NCBI GenBank assembly: GCA_963798195.1 | Contig: CAWCSF010000001.1 | Coordinates: 124,001 to 188,000, forward strand | DNA length: 64,000 nt | Direction of reading: 5' to 3' | DNA from: CAVSRC01 sp963798195 | Lineage (GTDB): Bacteria; Pseudomonadota; Alphaproteobacteria; Rhizobiales; Kaistiaceae | Part shown: piece by piece, positions 16,119 through 24,556 of the stretch | Layout of the letters: every line of letters starts with the position of its first letter | How positions within the stretch are numbered: the stretch's first letter is position 1 | Notes under the pieces: generated by a model | Told to the model about the DNA's origin: nothing | Databases searched by the model: none | Seen by the model: only the letters and a program-made list of their open reading frames with translations | Made by a program: the position numbers and the translations under genes

Positions 16119-17143
16119 AGCGTCACGATGATCTTGCCGAAGACGTCGCGCGTTTCGAGCCGCGCCAGCGCCTTGTCGATCTCGTCGAGGCCGATGACCG
16201 TATCGATCACAGGTTTGGCGATGCCGCTCGCCATCTTGTCGAGCACGGTGGCGAGGTTACGCAGGTTGCAGCCGAAACTGCCGATCAGGCGGAGCTGGCG
16301 CTGGTAAAGCTGAAACAGGTTGATCTCGGCACTGACGCCGGTGGTCGAGCCGCAGGTCACCAGCACTCCACCGCGCTTCATCGAAAACATCGAGCGGGCG
16401 AACGTGTCCGGCCCAACATGCTCGAACACGACGTCGACGCCTTCCTTGCCGGTGAGTTTACGCACTACGCTTTCGAAGCGGTCCTCGCGGTAGTTGATGA
16501 CGTGATCGGCGCCGAGCGCTTTCGCCTTCTCGGCTTTCGCGTCGCTGCCGACGGTGGTGATGACGATGGCGCCGACGGCCTTGGCGAGCTGGATTGCCGC
16601 CGTGCCGATGCCGCTGCCGCCAGCCTGGATGAGTATCGTCTGGCCGGCCTTGAGGTGGGCGTTGTCGAACAGCATATGCTCGACCGTGCCGTAGGTGATC
16701 GGCGCGCACGCAGCCTTGATCACGTCGACGCCCGCGGGCGCCGCCACGACCAGCCGCGCCGCCACGTTAAGCCGTTCGCGCGCCAGTCCGTCGACATGGA
16801 AGCCGCGGATTCCGGCGACGTTGACGCAGAAATTGTCGCGACCCTCGCGGCAGGCCTCGCAGACGCCGCAGGTTTCCGCGCCGAAGAGCGCAACGACCTG
16901 GCCGTGTTCCAGATGGCTGACGCCCTCGCCGACGGCGACGACTTCGCCCGCCGCTTCGGCTCCGATCACGATCGGCAGCTTGCGCTTGGCGAAGGCCATG
17001 CCGCGCCAGCCCCAGACGTCGATGTGGTTCAGCGCCACCGCGCCGACGCGCACCTGCACCTCGCCGGGGCCGGGCGGGCCCGGCTGTTCCATGTCGATCG
17101 TGGCGAGCGCGCGGTTGTCGAGGAGCTGGAGAGAACGCATCAC
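16115..17143 (-). CDS. adh2XL: Zinc-type alcohol dehydrogenase/reductase of the VLCFA operon
   Basis: 342 residues of the medium-chain dehydrogenase/reductase family: N-terminal GroES-like domain with Zn-type Cys cluster (GAETCGVCEACREGRDNFC) and a nucleotide-binding domain with AGGSGIGTAAIQLAKAVGA. In rhizobial acpXL clusters the same position is held by adh2XL, thought to take part in making or modifying the very-long-chain hydroxy fatty acid, perhaps as an enoyl reductase; its exact step is not established. It overlaps lpxXL by 4 bases and lies 20 bases after fabF1XL. Confidence 0.92.
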   Translation of the reverse strand: MMRSLQLLDNRALATIDMEQPGPPGPGEVQVRVGAVALNHIDVWGWRGMAFAKRKLPIVIGAEAAGEVVAVGEGVSHLEHGQVVALFGAETCGVCEACREGRDNFCVNVAGIRGFHVDGLARERLNVAARLVVAAPAGVDVIKAACAPITYGTVEHMLFDNAHLKAGQTILIQAGGSGIGTAAIQLAKAVGAIVITTVGSDAKAEKAKALGADHVINYREDRFESVVRKLTGKEGVDVVFEHVGPDTFARSMFSMKRGGVLVTCGSTTGVSAEINLFQLYQRQLRLIGSFGCNLRNLATVLDKMASGIAKPVIDTVIGLDEIDKALARLETRDVFGKIIVTL

Positions 17144-17163
17144 ACTTTGCCGGGAGCGCGCCG

Positions 17164-18441
17164 TCAGGCCGGCTCGGCCGAGATCACCAAGCAGGCGTTC
17201 TGGCCGCCGAAGCCGAACGAGTTCGACAGGATCATGTCCACCTGCTGCTGGCGCGCAACGTTGGGCACTACGTCGAATTCGATCGCCGGATCGGGATGGT
17301 AATTGATCGTCGGCGGCAGCACGCCTTCCTCGATCGTCTTGACGGAGAAGATCGCCTCGATCGCGCCCGCTGCGGTGAGCGTGTGCCCGATCATCGATTT
17401 GTTCGACGAGATCGGCACCTTCCTCATGCGCTCGCCGAGGACCGCTTCCAGCGACATCGCCTCCATCTTGTCATTCTCCGGCGTCGAGGTGCCATGCGCG
17501 TTGACGTAGCCGATTGCGTCCGGCGAGATACCGGCGTCGTCGACGGTGATCTTGATCGCGCCGATGATCGCTGAACCGTCCGGCTTGGAACGGGTGCGGT
17601 GGAAGTCGTCGGCCTTTTCCCCGATGCCCCGCATGATGGCGTGAATCTTCGCTCCGCGCGCCTTCGCCGCGTCGTAGTCTTCCAGCACCAGCGCCGCGGC
17701 GCCTTCCGCGATCACGAAGCCGTCGCGATCCTTGGAGAATGGCCGCGACACTTCCTGCGGTGGCTCGTTGGTGCCCGAGAGCGCAGAAAGCAGCGCGAAG
17801 CGGATCATCATCTCCGGGTTCACCGAGCAATCCGCGCCGAGCGAGATCGCGGCGTCGGTGTCGCCGCGGCGGATTGCCTCGACCCCGAGCTGGATGGCGG
17901 TGGCGCCGGATGCGCACGCCGTAGTCAGCGAAATCGGCGCGCCCTTGCTGCCGATCGTCTCGGCGATGCCCTCGGCGATGAAGCCGAGCAGCGTGTGGTG
18001 ATATGCGTCGTCGTCATTGTGCTGCCGCGCCGCTGCGATCATGCGGTCGTAAGCATCGCCGTCCGCGGCGGGCGCATCGCGGTACATTTTCTGCCGGTAG
18101 GGCCACTCCATCTCGGCCGGCGGCAGGGCCGCAAAAAGCGGGCCTGGGAAGTCGCCCTTGCTGCCGATATTGGCGTTGGCGATGGCCTCCTCCGCGGCGA
18201 GAATGCCGGCGCGCATGGTGATGTCCATGGCGGTGTCGCCGTCCTGCCAGAGATAGTCGATGGCGCCGGCGATCGTGGTGCGCATGTTGTCGGTACGGAA
18301 GCGCGTGATCGGCTTGATGCCGGAGCGTCCGGCGGTGAGTCCCGCCCAGCTGTCGGCGACGCCCTGCCCGAGTGAGGAGATCATGCCGTAGCCGGTGATG
18401 GCGACGACCGGACGTCCGAGGTGATCCCGTGTCTTGCCCAT
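17164..18441 (-). CDS. fabF1XL: Beta-ketoacyl-ACP synthase FabF1XL (catalytically complete)
   Basis: 425 residues, a FabF-type thiolase-fold condensing enzyme. The active triad is intact: nucleophile Cys176 in TTACASGATAI, His316 in NAHGTST and His353 in SMIGHTLTAAGA, with the supporting Lys348. It elongates acyl chains on the special carrier AcpXL toward C28. It lies directly after fabF2XL (14-bp gap), whose product is a related protein with a degraded active site, so the two may form a heterodimer. Confidence 0.95.
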   Translation of the reverse strand: MGKTRDHLGRPVVAITGYGMISSLGQGVADSWAGLTAGRSGIKPITRFRTDNMRTTIAGAIDYLWQDGDTAMDITMRAGILAAEEAIANANIGSKGDFPGPLFAALPPAEMEWPYRQKMYRDAPAADGDAYDRMIAAARQHNDDDAYHHTLLGFIAEGIAETIGSKGAPISLTTACASGATAIQLGVEAIRRGDTDAAISLGADCSVNPEMMIRFALLSALSGTNEPPQEVSRPFSKDRDGFVIAEGAAALVLEDYDAAKARGAKIHAIMRGIGEKADDFHRTRSKPDGSAIIGAIKITVDDAGISPDAIGYVNAHGTSTPENDKMEAMSLEAVLGERMRKVPISSNKSMIGHTLTAAGAIEAIFSVKTIEEGVLPPTINYHPDPAIEFDVVPNVARQQQVDMILSNSFGFGGQNACLVISAEPA

Positions 18442-18455
18442 CCGCTATCCCTCCT

Positions 18456-19658
18456 TCAGTCCACGGCCTCGACGAGGCCCATGCCTTCGCCGCGCCAGAT
18501 GCCGACCGTCGTAACTGCGACGCGTGACGGCTGGCTGGTGGCCGGCCGCTCGAACCCGCTCTCGTCGGCCGGGCGGTAGAAACCGCCCCGCGACAAGGCG
18601 AGCGCGGCAAGGCCGACCATCGCCGGGAACGTGGCGCCCGCGGCGCTGCCCAGCAGCGTACCTGGCGCCCGCACGGTATCGACCCGGCCGTCGGCGATCA
18701 ATCGATCGAGCAATTCCCGCTCTTCGCGGGTCTGCATGGCGATGCCGGTCGCGCCGGAAAGCACCGCTGCCGGCGGGCTTCCCTCCGGCAGCATTGCGTC
18801 GAATTGGCGCGTCGCCTTGGCGGTCACATCGCCGGGGCGGCGCCGGCTCTGGTCGGTGAGAACATTGGTCAGTTTGGCGTAGGGCCTGCGGCCGCGCGCT
18901 TCAGCGTGTTCGCGCGCCTCCAGCACGAGGAAGCCACCGGCCGAGCCGAAGATCGACCCGCCGCCCTTCTCCTGCCGCGCCCACACTGAGATCGGATCGT
19001 CCGCCCACAGCACGCCGCCAAGTGCGCAGTTCAGCACCGTATCCTTGCGGTCCGCCTGGCTGGCGCCGCCGACGAGGAAGATGTCGCCCTGTCCCGCTCG
19101 GATGCGCCGCCACGCAATCTCGGCCGCGCTGGTGCCGGCGATCTCCTCGCCCATGAACGTCCGCGACGAGCCGGTCACTTTGTGCACGATCGAGATGTTG
19201 CCGGCGAGCAGGTTGGGAAGCTGCGCCAGGAACAGGGTCGGGCGAAGGTCGTTCGACAGGTGCTCGTTGAGATACTTGGCCTGGTCCGTCGCGCCCTCGA
19301 AACCGGTCAAAATCGACGTATCGACCGCCTCGTCCCGGGCTCCGCCATCGGCGGCCACCATCACGTGGGTGTGGCTGAGGATGTCCAGGTTGCCGGCAAT
19401 CCCGGCGTCTTCCAGCGCGAGTCCGGCAGTGTAGGTGCCGAGGCGCTGCCACACCTCCATCTGCCGCTGGTCGCGCTTCGGGATCTGCTTGTCGAGATCG
19501 AGCGGCACCATCGGATGGATGGAATAGGGCGGTGCGAAATTGCGATCGACGACCGGTTTCGGCCGCTCCGCCTCCGCCATCGCCTGCCAGTGGGCGTCCA
19601 GCCCTTCGCCGAGGCTTGAGGTCAGCCCGATACCGGTAATCCAGACCTCGCGCGCCAT
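18456..19658 (-). CDS. fabF2XL: FabF2XL, ketosynthase homologue lacking the catalytic triad
   Basis: 400 residues from the ATG at 19658 (MAREVWITGIG, the normal start of the fold); the frame is open upstream across fabZXL but that part is not coding. The thiolase fold is preserved (REVWITGIGLTSSLGEG, DIFLVGGAS, GSAGGFLVLEARE). When lined up with its neighbour FabF1XL, the nucleophile Cys is replaced by Glu172 (GEEIAGTSA), the first His by Gly302 and the second His by Ser338. It therefore should not condense acyl chains alone. In type II polyketide synthases a similar inactive partner (chain-length factor) pairs with the active subunit. Position is conserved between fabZXL and fabF1XL. Confidence 0.9.
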   Translation of the reverse strand: MAREVWITGIGLTSSLGEGLDAHWQAMAEAERPKPVVDRNFAPPYSIHPMVPLDLDKQIPKRDQRQMEVWQRLGTYTAGLALEDAGIAGNLDILSHTHVMVAADGGARDEAVDTSILTGFEGATDQAKYLNEHLSNDLRPTLFLAQLPNLLAGNISIVHKVTGSSRTFMGEEIAGTSAAEIAWRRIRAGQGDIFLVGGASQADRKDTVLNCALGGVLWADDPISVWARQEKGGGSIFGSAGGFLVLEAREHAEARGRRPYAKLTNVLTDQSRRRPGDVTAKATRQFDAMLPEGSPPAAVLSGATGIAMQTREERELLDRLIADGRVDTVRAPGTLLGSAAGATFPAMVGLAALALSRGGFYRPADESGFERPATSQPSRVAVTTVGIWRGEGMGLVEAVD

Positions 19659-19669
19659 CGCCTGACCAA

Positions 19670-20137
19670 TCACACCGGTGCGGCGGCCTTCGTCGGGATC
19701 AGTTCGATGCGGTGCCGGATCTCCTCCGCCAGTTCCGTTGAGGGGAAATCCGTCGAAATCATCACGACCTCGGCGTCGGCGGCGACCTCGCCCTTCAGCC
19801 ACACGGTCGTTTCCGCGATCGAGAAGCCGGAGCCCTCATGGGTGATCTTGGCGTCTACCGTCATCGTGTCGCCGGGCATGACGAAGCGGCGGAACTTGGC
19901 GCGCTTGACGCCGCCGAGGAAGACGAACTTTTCCATCTTCTGCCGGCGCAGCAGCAGAAATCCGGCGGCATGGTTCATGAATTCCAGCATCAGCACGCCC
20001 GGCAGGACCGGAAAGCGGGGAAAGTGCCCGTCGAAAACCGGGCTTTCCTTCGGCAGCGTGCCGCTGACGCGGATCGTGAGACCTTCGACGTCGATTTCCT
20101 CGACGGTGTCGATCAGTTCGAAATATTCGAGACGCAT
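19670..20137 (-). CDS. fabZXL: FabZ-like 3-hydroxyacyl-ACP dehydratase of the VLCFA operon
   Basis: 155 residues from the ATG at 20135-20137. Hot-dog fold with the FabZ active-site helix: His38 in DGHFPRFPVLPG and Glu52 in MLEFMNH, 14 residues apart as in FabZ. It dehydrates 3-hydroxyacyl intermediates on AcpXL. It starts 16 bp after the acpXL stop. The reading frame is open for 200 codons further upstream across acpXL, but that part has no conserved content. Confidence 0.93.
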   Translation of the reverse strand: MRLEYFELIDTVEEIDVEGLTIRVSGTLPKESPVFDGHFPRFPVLPGVLMLEFMNHAAGFLLLRRQKMEKFVFLGGVKRAKFRRFVMPGDTMTVDAKITHEGSGFSIAETTVWLKGEVAADAEVVMISTDFPSTELAEEIRHRIELIPTKAAAPV

Positions 20138-20153
20138 CGGATGGTGCTGACCG

Positions 20154-20435
20154 TCACGCGGACTTCTGCGCGACGAGTTCGTCGATCCGCGCGCTGAGGT
20201 TCTTGAGGACGAAATAGTCCTCGACCGACGCGTTGCCGGCGTTGACCTCCTTGGTCCACGCCTCCAGCGGGATCTTGATGCCGAACTTCTTGTCGAGCGC
20301 GAATACGATATCGAGGAAGTCGAGGCTGTCGATGCCGAGATCGTCGATGGCATGCGCCTCCGGCTTGATCTCCGACAGCGGGATTTCGCTGGTCTCGTGG
20401 ATGACCTGCGCGACTGTGTCGAAGGTCGAAGACAT
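20154..20435 (-). CDS. acpXL: AcpXL acyl carrier protein for 27-hydroxyoctacosanoate
   Basis: 93 residues, slightly longer than housekeeping AcpP, as AcpXL proteins are. The phosphopantetheine attachment site is Ser37 in LGIDSLDFLDI. It carries the growing C28 chain that LpxXL puts on lipid A; in rhizobia this fatty acid spans the outer membrane and supports membrane stability and chronic host infection. It is the first gene of the operon, preceded by GGGGA about 9 bases before the ATG. Confidence 0.96.
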   Translation of the reverse strand: MSSTFDTVAQVIHETSEIPLSEIKPEAHAIDDLGIDSLDFLDIVFALDKKFGIKIPLEAWTKEVNAGNASVEDYFVLKNLSARIDELVAQKSA

Positions 20436-20748
20436 GATTCTGATGTTCCCCTGACGACGTGCCTGACGCCGCTGTCCGAATGACGGAACGGCCTAAAACA
20501 GTGCTGAGGCTCCTGTCGGACCCCCAGCGGAGCCGGATACTGCGGCGGGTTCCGGCCATTTGCAACGGGGCCGGGACCCCTGGACCGGCCGCCCGAAAAA
20601 CACTCCGCCAGCCCAATCCAAGCGGTCCAATACAGACCTTGCAACGGCCTGTCCACCGTCCTGAATGGCCCAGTTCCGGCACGGTTGCGGCCCACAACGT
20701 CAGGCGTCAGGATGGCGCCGCCGTACAATTGACGAGGATGCCTGTTCC
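20436..20748. other. Divergent intergenic region upstream of acpXL
   Basis: No gene is apparent in these 313 bases. They must contain the acpXL operon promoter (leftward) and the promoter of the DUF1624 gene (rightward). The 9-mer TTGCAACGG occurs twice in direct orientation, at 20560-20568 and 20639-20647. I could not identify a convincing -35/-10 pair. Confidence 0.35.
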
Positions 20749-21768
20749 TTGGCCATCGCGAGCTACGTTGACGACCGCAGCGCCCGAATCGCGGCTCTGG
20801 ACGCCCTTCGCGGGATCGCCATCGTGGCGATGGTCGTCTACCACACGGCCTTCGACCTCGGCGCCCGCGAACTCATCGCCGCCAACGTCACCCGCGACCT
20901 CGGCTGGGTCATCTTCGCCCGCTTGATTGCCGGTACCTTCCTCATCCTCGTCGGCGTCAGCCTCGTGCTTGCAACCCGGAACGGGCTCAACCGGCAGGCG
21001 TTCCTGCGCCGGCTGGCCTTTGTCGCCGGCGGCGCCATTCTTGTCAGCATCGCAACGTGGTGGGTCGATCCGTCGAGCTTTGTCTTCTTCGGCATCCTCC
21101 ACCAGATCGCTCTCGCCAGCATCCTGGCGCTGCCGTTCCTGCGCTTGCCGACACTCGTGGTGGGCTTGGTCGCGGTGGCGGTGATCGCGCTCCCGTATTT
21201 CTTTGCGAGCCCGTTTTTCGACTGGCCGCCGCTGTGGTGGGTCGGGCTGTCGGAAAACGTTCCCGAGACCGTGGACTACGTCCCGGTCTTCCCGTGGTTC
21301 GGCGTGGTGCTCGCTGGCATCGTCGTCGGACGCTTCATTGTCGCCCGGCTGCTCGAATCGCCGTTCGCCCATTGGCGTCCCGGCGAACCGCTCGGTCGCG
21401 CCGCGGTATGGGCCGGCCGCTGGAGCCTCGCCATCTACCTCGTGCACCAGCCGATTCTGTACGGGCTGTTTGCGCTCGCCGATCCCTACCTAGCACCCAA
21501 CGAGACCGCCATACGCCGCAACTTCAACGATCAGTGCGTCCAGTCCTGTCGGCTGCGCGATCGCGATCTCGAAACCTGCACGGCTTTCTGCGGCTGCATG
21601 TTCACGAACCTCAACGGCACCGATCTCATGCAGTTGCAGTCGGTCACGCTGATGACGCCGGACCAGCGCGAGCGTTGGAACCGGATCCTGTCCACCTGTC
21701 TGCCTCCGGTTCAGGGCAGTGACAGTTCACCCGCGACCCCCGTCCCGCCCGGAACCACGGTGCAGTGA
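20749..21768 (+). CDS. DUF1624 (heparan-alpha-glucosaminide N-acetyltransferase-like) membrane protein
   Basis: 339 residues from a TTG at 20749; an ATG at 20665 in frame would add 28 polar residues with no conserved character, so the start is uncertain. The conserved opening RIAALDALRGIAIVAMVVYHTAFDL and about seven membrane segments up to residue 260 define the DUF1624 family, related to lysosomal heparan acetyltransferase. The reaction here is unknown; O- or N-acylation of an envelope glycan is a reasonable guess. After the last membrane helix there is a soluble tail of about 80 residues with six Cys in a tight cluster (QCVQSCR, CTAFCGCMF), then LSTCLPP. It stands alone, divergent from the acpXL operon. 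Confidence 0.82.
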   Translation: MAIASYVDDRSARIAALDALRGIAIVAMVVYHTAFDLGARELIAANVTRDLGWVIFARLIAGTFLILVGVSLVLATRNGLNRQAFLRRLAFVAGGAILVSIATWWVDPSSFVFFGILHQIALASILALPFLRLPTLVVGLVAVAVIALPYFFASPFFDWPPLWWVGLSENVPETVDYVPVFPWFGVVLAGIVVGRFIVARLLESPFAHWRPGEPLGRAAVWAGRWSLAIYLVHQPILYGLFALADPYLAPNETAIRRNFNDQCVQSCRLRDRDLETCTAFCGCMFTNLNGTDLMQLQSVTLMTPDQRERWNRILSTCLPPVQGSDSSPATPVPPGTTVQ

Positions 21769-21898
21769 GCGCGTCCCAGGCATTGCGGGTAATGACATCG
21801 ATCCGCTCCGGCCGGAACGCCTCTTCCTGATTCGGCGAAGATGGCGCTATAGGCTGAACGCGAGCGGCCCGGAGACGCCTGCGGAGGGTAGTGTGCGC

Positions 21899-22912
21899 AT
21901 GCGTGCGATTGTATGTGTTGAACCCGGCAAGCTGGAGCGGCAGGACATCCCATCGCCGCCCGCACCGAAGGATGGCTGGATCGCAATCGACATCCGCGCG
22001 ATCGGCGTTTGCGGCACGGACTTCCACATCTTCGAGGGGACGCATCCCTATCTTCGGTACCCGCGAATCATGGGCCACGAACTGTCGGCCGTGGTCGCCG
22101 AAGGTGCCGGCAGCGACCGGCTGCCGGCGGGAACGCCGGTTGTCGTTAACCCGTACCTGACGTGCGGCACGTGCATCGCCTGTCGCAAGGGGCGCTTCAA
22201 TTGCTGCATGACGCTGCAATGCCTCGGCGTGCACACGGACGGCGGCATGTGCGAGCGCATCCTCATGCCCGAGGGCAATCTCTACCCGGCCGGCAAACTC
22301 GGCACCCGCGATGTCGCGATGGTCGAGTTTCTGGCCATCGGCGCCCACGCTGTCCGGCGCTCCGCCGTCGGCAAGGGCGACCGCGCGCTCGTTGTCGGGA
22401 TGGGGCCGATCGGCATCGGCGCGGCACTCTTTGCGCGGGCCGCTGGCGCGGACCTAACGGTCGCAGACGTGTCGGAGGGGCGACTTGCCTTCGCCCGCGA
22501 CACGCTCGGTTTCGGCGAACAGATCCTCGGCGGCCCGGGCGCGGCTGACGAAGCGAGACGCCGGACCGGCGGAGAGTTCTACGATTGCGTGTTCGACGCC
22601 ACCGGCAACGCCCGCGCCATGGAGGCTTCCGTCGCCTTCGTCGCCCACGCCGGCACACTGGTTTACGTCGGCGTGCTCAACGCCAACATCACGCTGTCCG
22701 ATCCGGAACTGCACCGCCGCGAGATCACGTTGCTGGCCTCGCGGAACGCGGTGAAGGCCGATTTCGATCAGGTAATGGCGGCGATGCTGGCTGGAGAAAT
22801 CCCCACCGGCGCCATCAACACGCACACCGCGCCGCTGTCCGATCTGCCGGAGGCCATGCCGGCCTGGCTGGCGTCCGACACGCCGCCGGTGAAGGCGATC
22901 CTCACACTCTGA
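21899..22912 (+). CDS. Zinc-dependent dehydrogenase of the L-galactonate/L-gulonate 5-dehydrogenase type
   Basis: 337 residues from the ATG at 21899, with GGAGGG at 21883-21888 as ribosome binding site. Medium-chain dehydrogenase with catalytic Zn ligands (GVCGTDFHIFEG, MGHELS), a structural Zn cluster (CGTCIACRKGRFNCC) and a nucleotide-binding turn GMGPIGIGAALFARAAGA. Close relatives oxidise C5 of hexonates (L-galactonate, L-gulonate) or polyols. Its stop overlaps the start of the next gene (TGATG), and the neighbours are a tagaturonate-reductase-like enzyme and an RbsD/FucU mutarotase. A role in sugar-acid or deoxy-sugar breakdown is therefore likely; the exact substrate is inferred. Confidence 0.85.
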   Translation: MRAIVCVEPGKLERQDIPSPPAPKDGWIAIDIRAIGVCGTDFHIFEGTHPYLRYPRIMGHELSAVVAEGAGSDRLPAGTPVVVNPYLTCGTCIACRKGRFNCCMTLQCLGVHTDGGMCERILMPEGNLYPAGKLGTRDVAMVEFLAIGAHAVRRSAVGKGDRALVVGMGPIGIGAALFARAAGADLTVADVSEGRLAFARDTLGFGEQILGGPGAADEARRRTGGEFYDCVFDATGNARAMEASVAFVAHAGTLVYVGVLNANITLSDPELHRREITLLASRNAVKADFDQVMAAMLAGEIPTGAINTHTAPLSDLPEAMPAWLASDTPPVKAILTL

Positions 22913-24018
22913 TGGCGACGCCTATCATCCAGTTTGGCACCAGCCGCTTCCTGCAGGCGCATGTCGATCTGTTCGTCTCCGATGCGCGCGCCGGTGGACA
23001 GGACGTCGGGCCGATCACCGTGGTGCAGACGTCGGGCTCTGCGGAACGGGCGGCGCGCCTCAAGGGTTTCGGTGGCTCACCGATCCCGGTCATCGTGCGC
23101 GGCCTCGAGGACGGCAGGCCCGTCGAGCGGACCGAATACGTCACCAGCATCACGCGGGGGCTATCGACGGCGGCCGACTGGGCGGAGATCGAACGCATCG
23201 TCGCGGCGGAAGCGACCACGATCATCTCCAACACCGGCGATGGCGGCTACCGCATGCCGGATGACGAAACCATCGGCGACGGCGTGCCGCAGTCGTTTCC
23301 GGCTAAGCTGACCAAGCTGCTCCACGCCCGCTGGCAGGCAAACCCGCAACCGCTGACGATCTTCCCGTGCGAACTGATCAGCGCGAACGGATCCGTCCTG
23401 CGTGGCTTGTGCGCCGGCATCGCCGAACGTTCGAACCTTCCCAACGGCTTCCGGCAATGGCTGGCGGACGACTGCGTATGGGCGAACAGTCTCGTCGACC
23501 GCATCGTGTCGGGCGCGCTGGAGCCTGCCGGCGCCATCGCCGAGCCCTACGCTTTGTGGGCAATCGAGAAGCAGCCGCGGCTTGTTCCGCCCTGTACCCA
23601 CCCCGCAATCCAAATGGTGGACGACCTTCGGGTCACCGAGCGGCTGAAGCTCTTTATTCTCAACCTCGGCCACACCGCGCTGGCCGAGCGCTGGAAGGCG
23701 GACAACCGCCGTCCTGACGAGACGGTGCGCGAGATGCTGGCCGAGGCCGCGATCCGCGCCTACCTCGACACGCTCTACGATGAAGAGGTGCTGCCGGTAT
23801 TCGCGGCTGCGAAGATCGACGAGGCGCCGGCCTACCGGCGGAGCGTGATCGAGCGCTTTTCCAACCCGTTCCTCGACCACCGCCTGGCCGACATCTTCGA
23901 CAACCATGCCTCGAAGAAAGCGCGGCGCATGGGCGGCATCATCGAGCTCGCGGCCGAGGTCGCCCCCGCGCTCAAGTTGCCGCGGCTGGCGGCAATGGCA
24001 AGTTCCGGCGTCGGCTAG
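22912..24018 (+). CDS. Mannitol dehydrogenase family protein (tagaturonate reductase/UxaB-like)
   Basis: 368 residues from the ATG at 22912. The N-terminal Rossmann domain opens IIQFGTSRFLQAHVDLFV, typical of UxaB/UxuB/mannitol 2-dehydrogenases. LTIFPCELISANG and the C-terminal KLFILNLGHTAL with a conserved Lys/His pair belong to the polyol dehydrogenase fold. These enzymes interconvert ketose acids and hexonates with NAD. Translational coupling to the upstream dehydrogenase suggests the two act in sequence: oxidise a hexonate to a keto-acid, then reduce it at another carbon. This gives an epimerisation path toward KDG. That pathway is my inference. Confidence 0.82.
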   Translation: MATPIIQFGTSRFLQAHVDLFVSDARAGGQDVGPITVVQTSGSAERAARLKGFGGSPIPVIVRGLEDGRPVERTEYVTSITRGLSTAADWAEIERIVAAEATTIISNTGDGGYRMPDDETIGDGVPQSFPAKLTKLLHARWQANPQPLTIFPCELISANGSVLRGLCAGIAERSNLPNGFRQWLADDCVWANSLVDRIVSGALEPAGAIAEPYALWAIEKQPRLVPPCTHPAIQMVDDLRVTERLKLFILNLGHTALAERWKADNRRPDETVREMLAEAAIRAYLDTLYDEEVLPVFAAAKIDEAPAYRRSVIERFSNPFLDHRLADIFDNHASKKARRMGGIIELAAEVAPALKLPRLAAMASSGVG

Positions 24019-24452
24019 GATTTATCGGGCGTGATCACGCCCTTTTTCAGAATGATGTTGCCGTATAGCCGCCGCTCGCCGGTCGCGACGGTGGCGAAGG
24101 CGGCCTCGGCCCGCTCGTAGAAGGCGAAGCGCTCCAGCGCCGCCACCTTGTGCCCCGGCGCGCGCTTGCGCACGACCTTGGCGAACTCCTTGCAGACCTC
24201 CGGCACGGCCTTGGGGTCGTCGACCACGGCCATACGGAAGGCGGCGCAATCGACAAACGTGTCGAGCGGCAGCAGGGACAGCACCGCTTCGAGCACGCGG
24301 ACGGCGTCGAGCCCGTCCAGCCGCACCAGCCGCCTGGCCTTGGCAAGCGCCGGATAGTTGGCGTCGACAATGGCTATCTCGTCGCCATGCCCCATGGCGC
24401 GCAGCGCGTGAAGCAGGTCAGGTCCGATGATCGGGTCGATACCGTAGAGCAT
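24015..24452 (-). CDS. RbsD/FucU family sugar mutarotase
   Basis: 145 residues from the ATG at 24450-24452 (MLYGIDPIIGPDLLHALRAMGHGDEI), the normal FucU start; an upstream in-frame start would add an 18-residue tail. His21 in AMGHGDEIAIVDANYP is the catalytic His of the family, which interconverts anomers of fucose or ribose. It converges on and overlaps by 4 bases the end of the UxaB-like gene, supporting a shared sugar-catabolic theme with L-fucose or a related sugar as a candidate substrate. Confidence 0.88.
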   Translation of the reverse strand: MLYGIDPIIGPDLLHALRAMGHGDEIAIVDANYPALAKARRLVRLDGLDAVRVLEAVLSLLPLDTFVDCAAFRMAVVDDPKAVPEVCKEFAKVVRKRAPGHKVAALERFAFYERAEAAFATVATGERRLYGNIILKKGVITPDKS

Positions 24453-24556
24453 GCCGCCTCCCCAAGTGTGGCCGCGATGATCGGCCGGAAGCCGGGGCGC
24501 GGTCAACGGCGGTGGACGCCGCCGCCATACGGGTCTAGCCTTGAGGCTCCTCCCGC

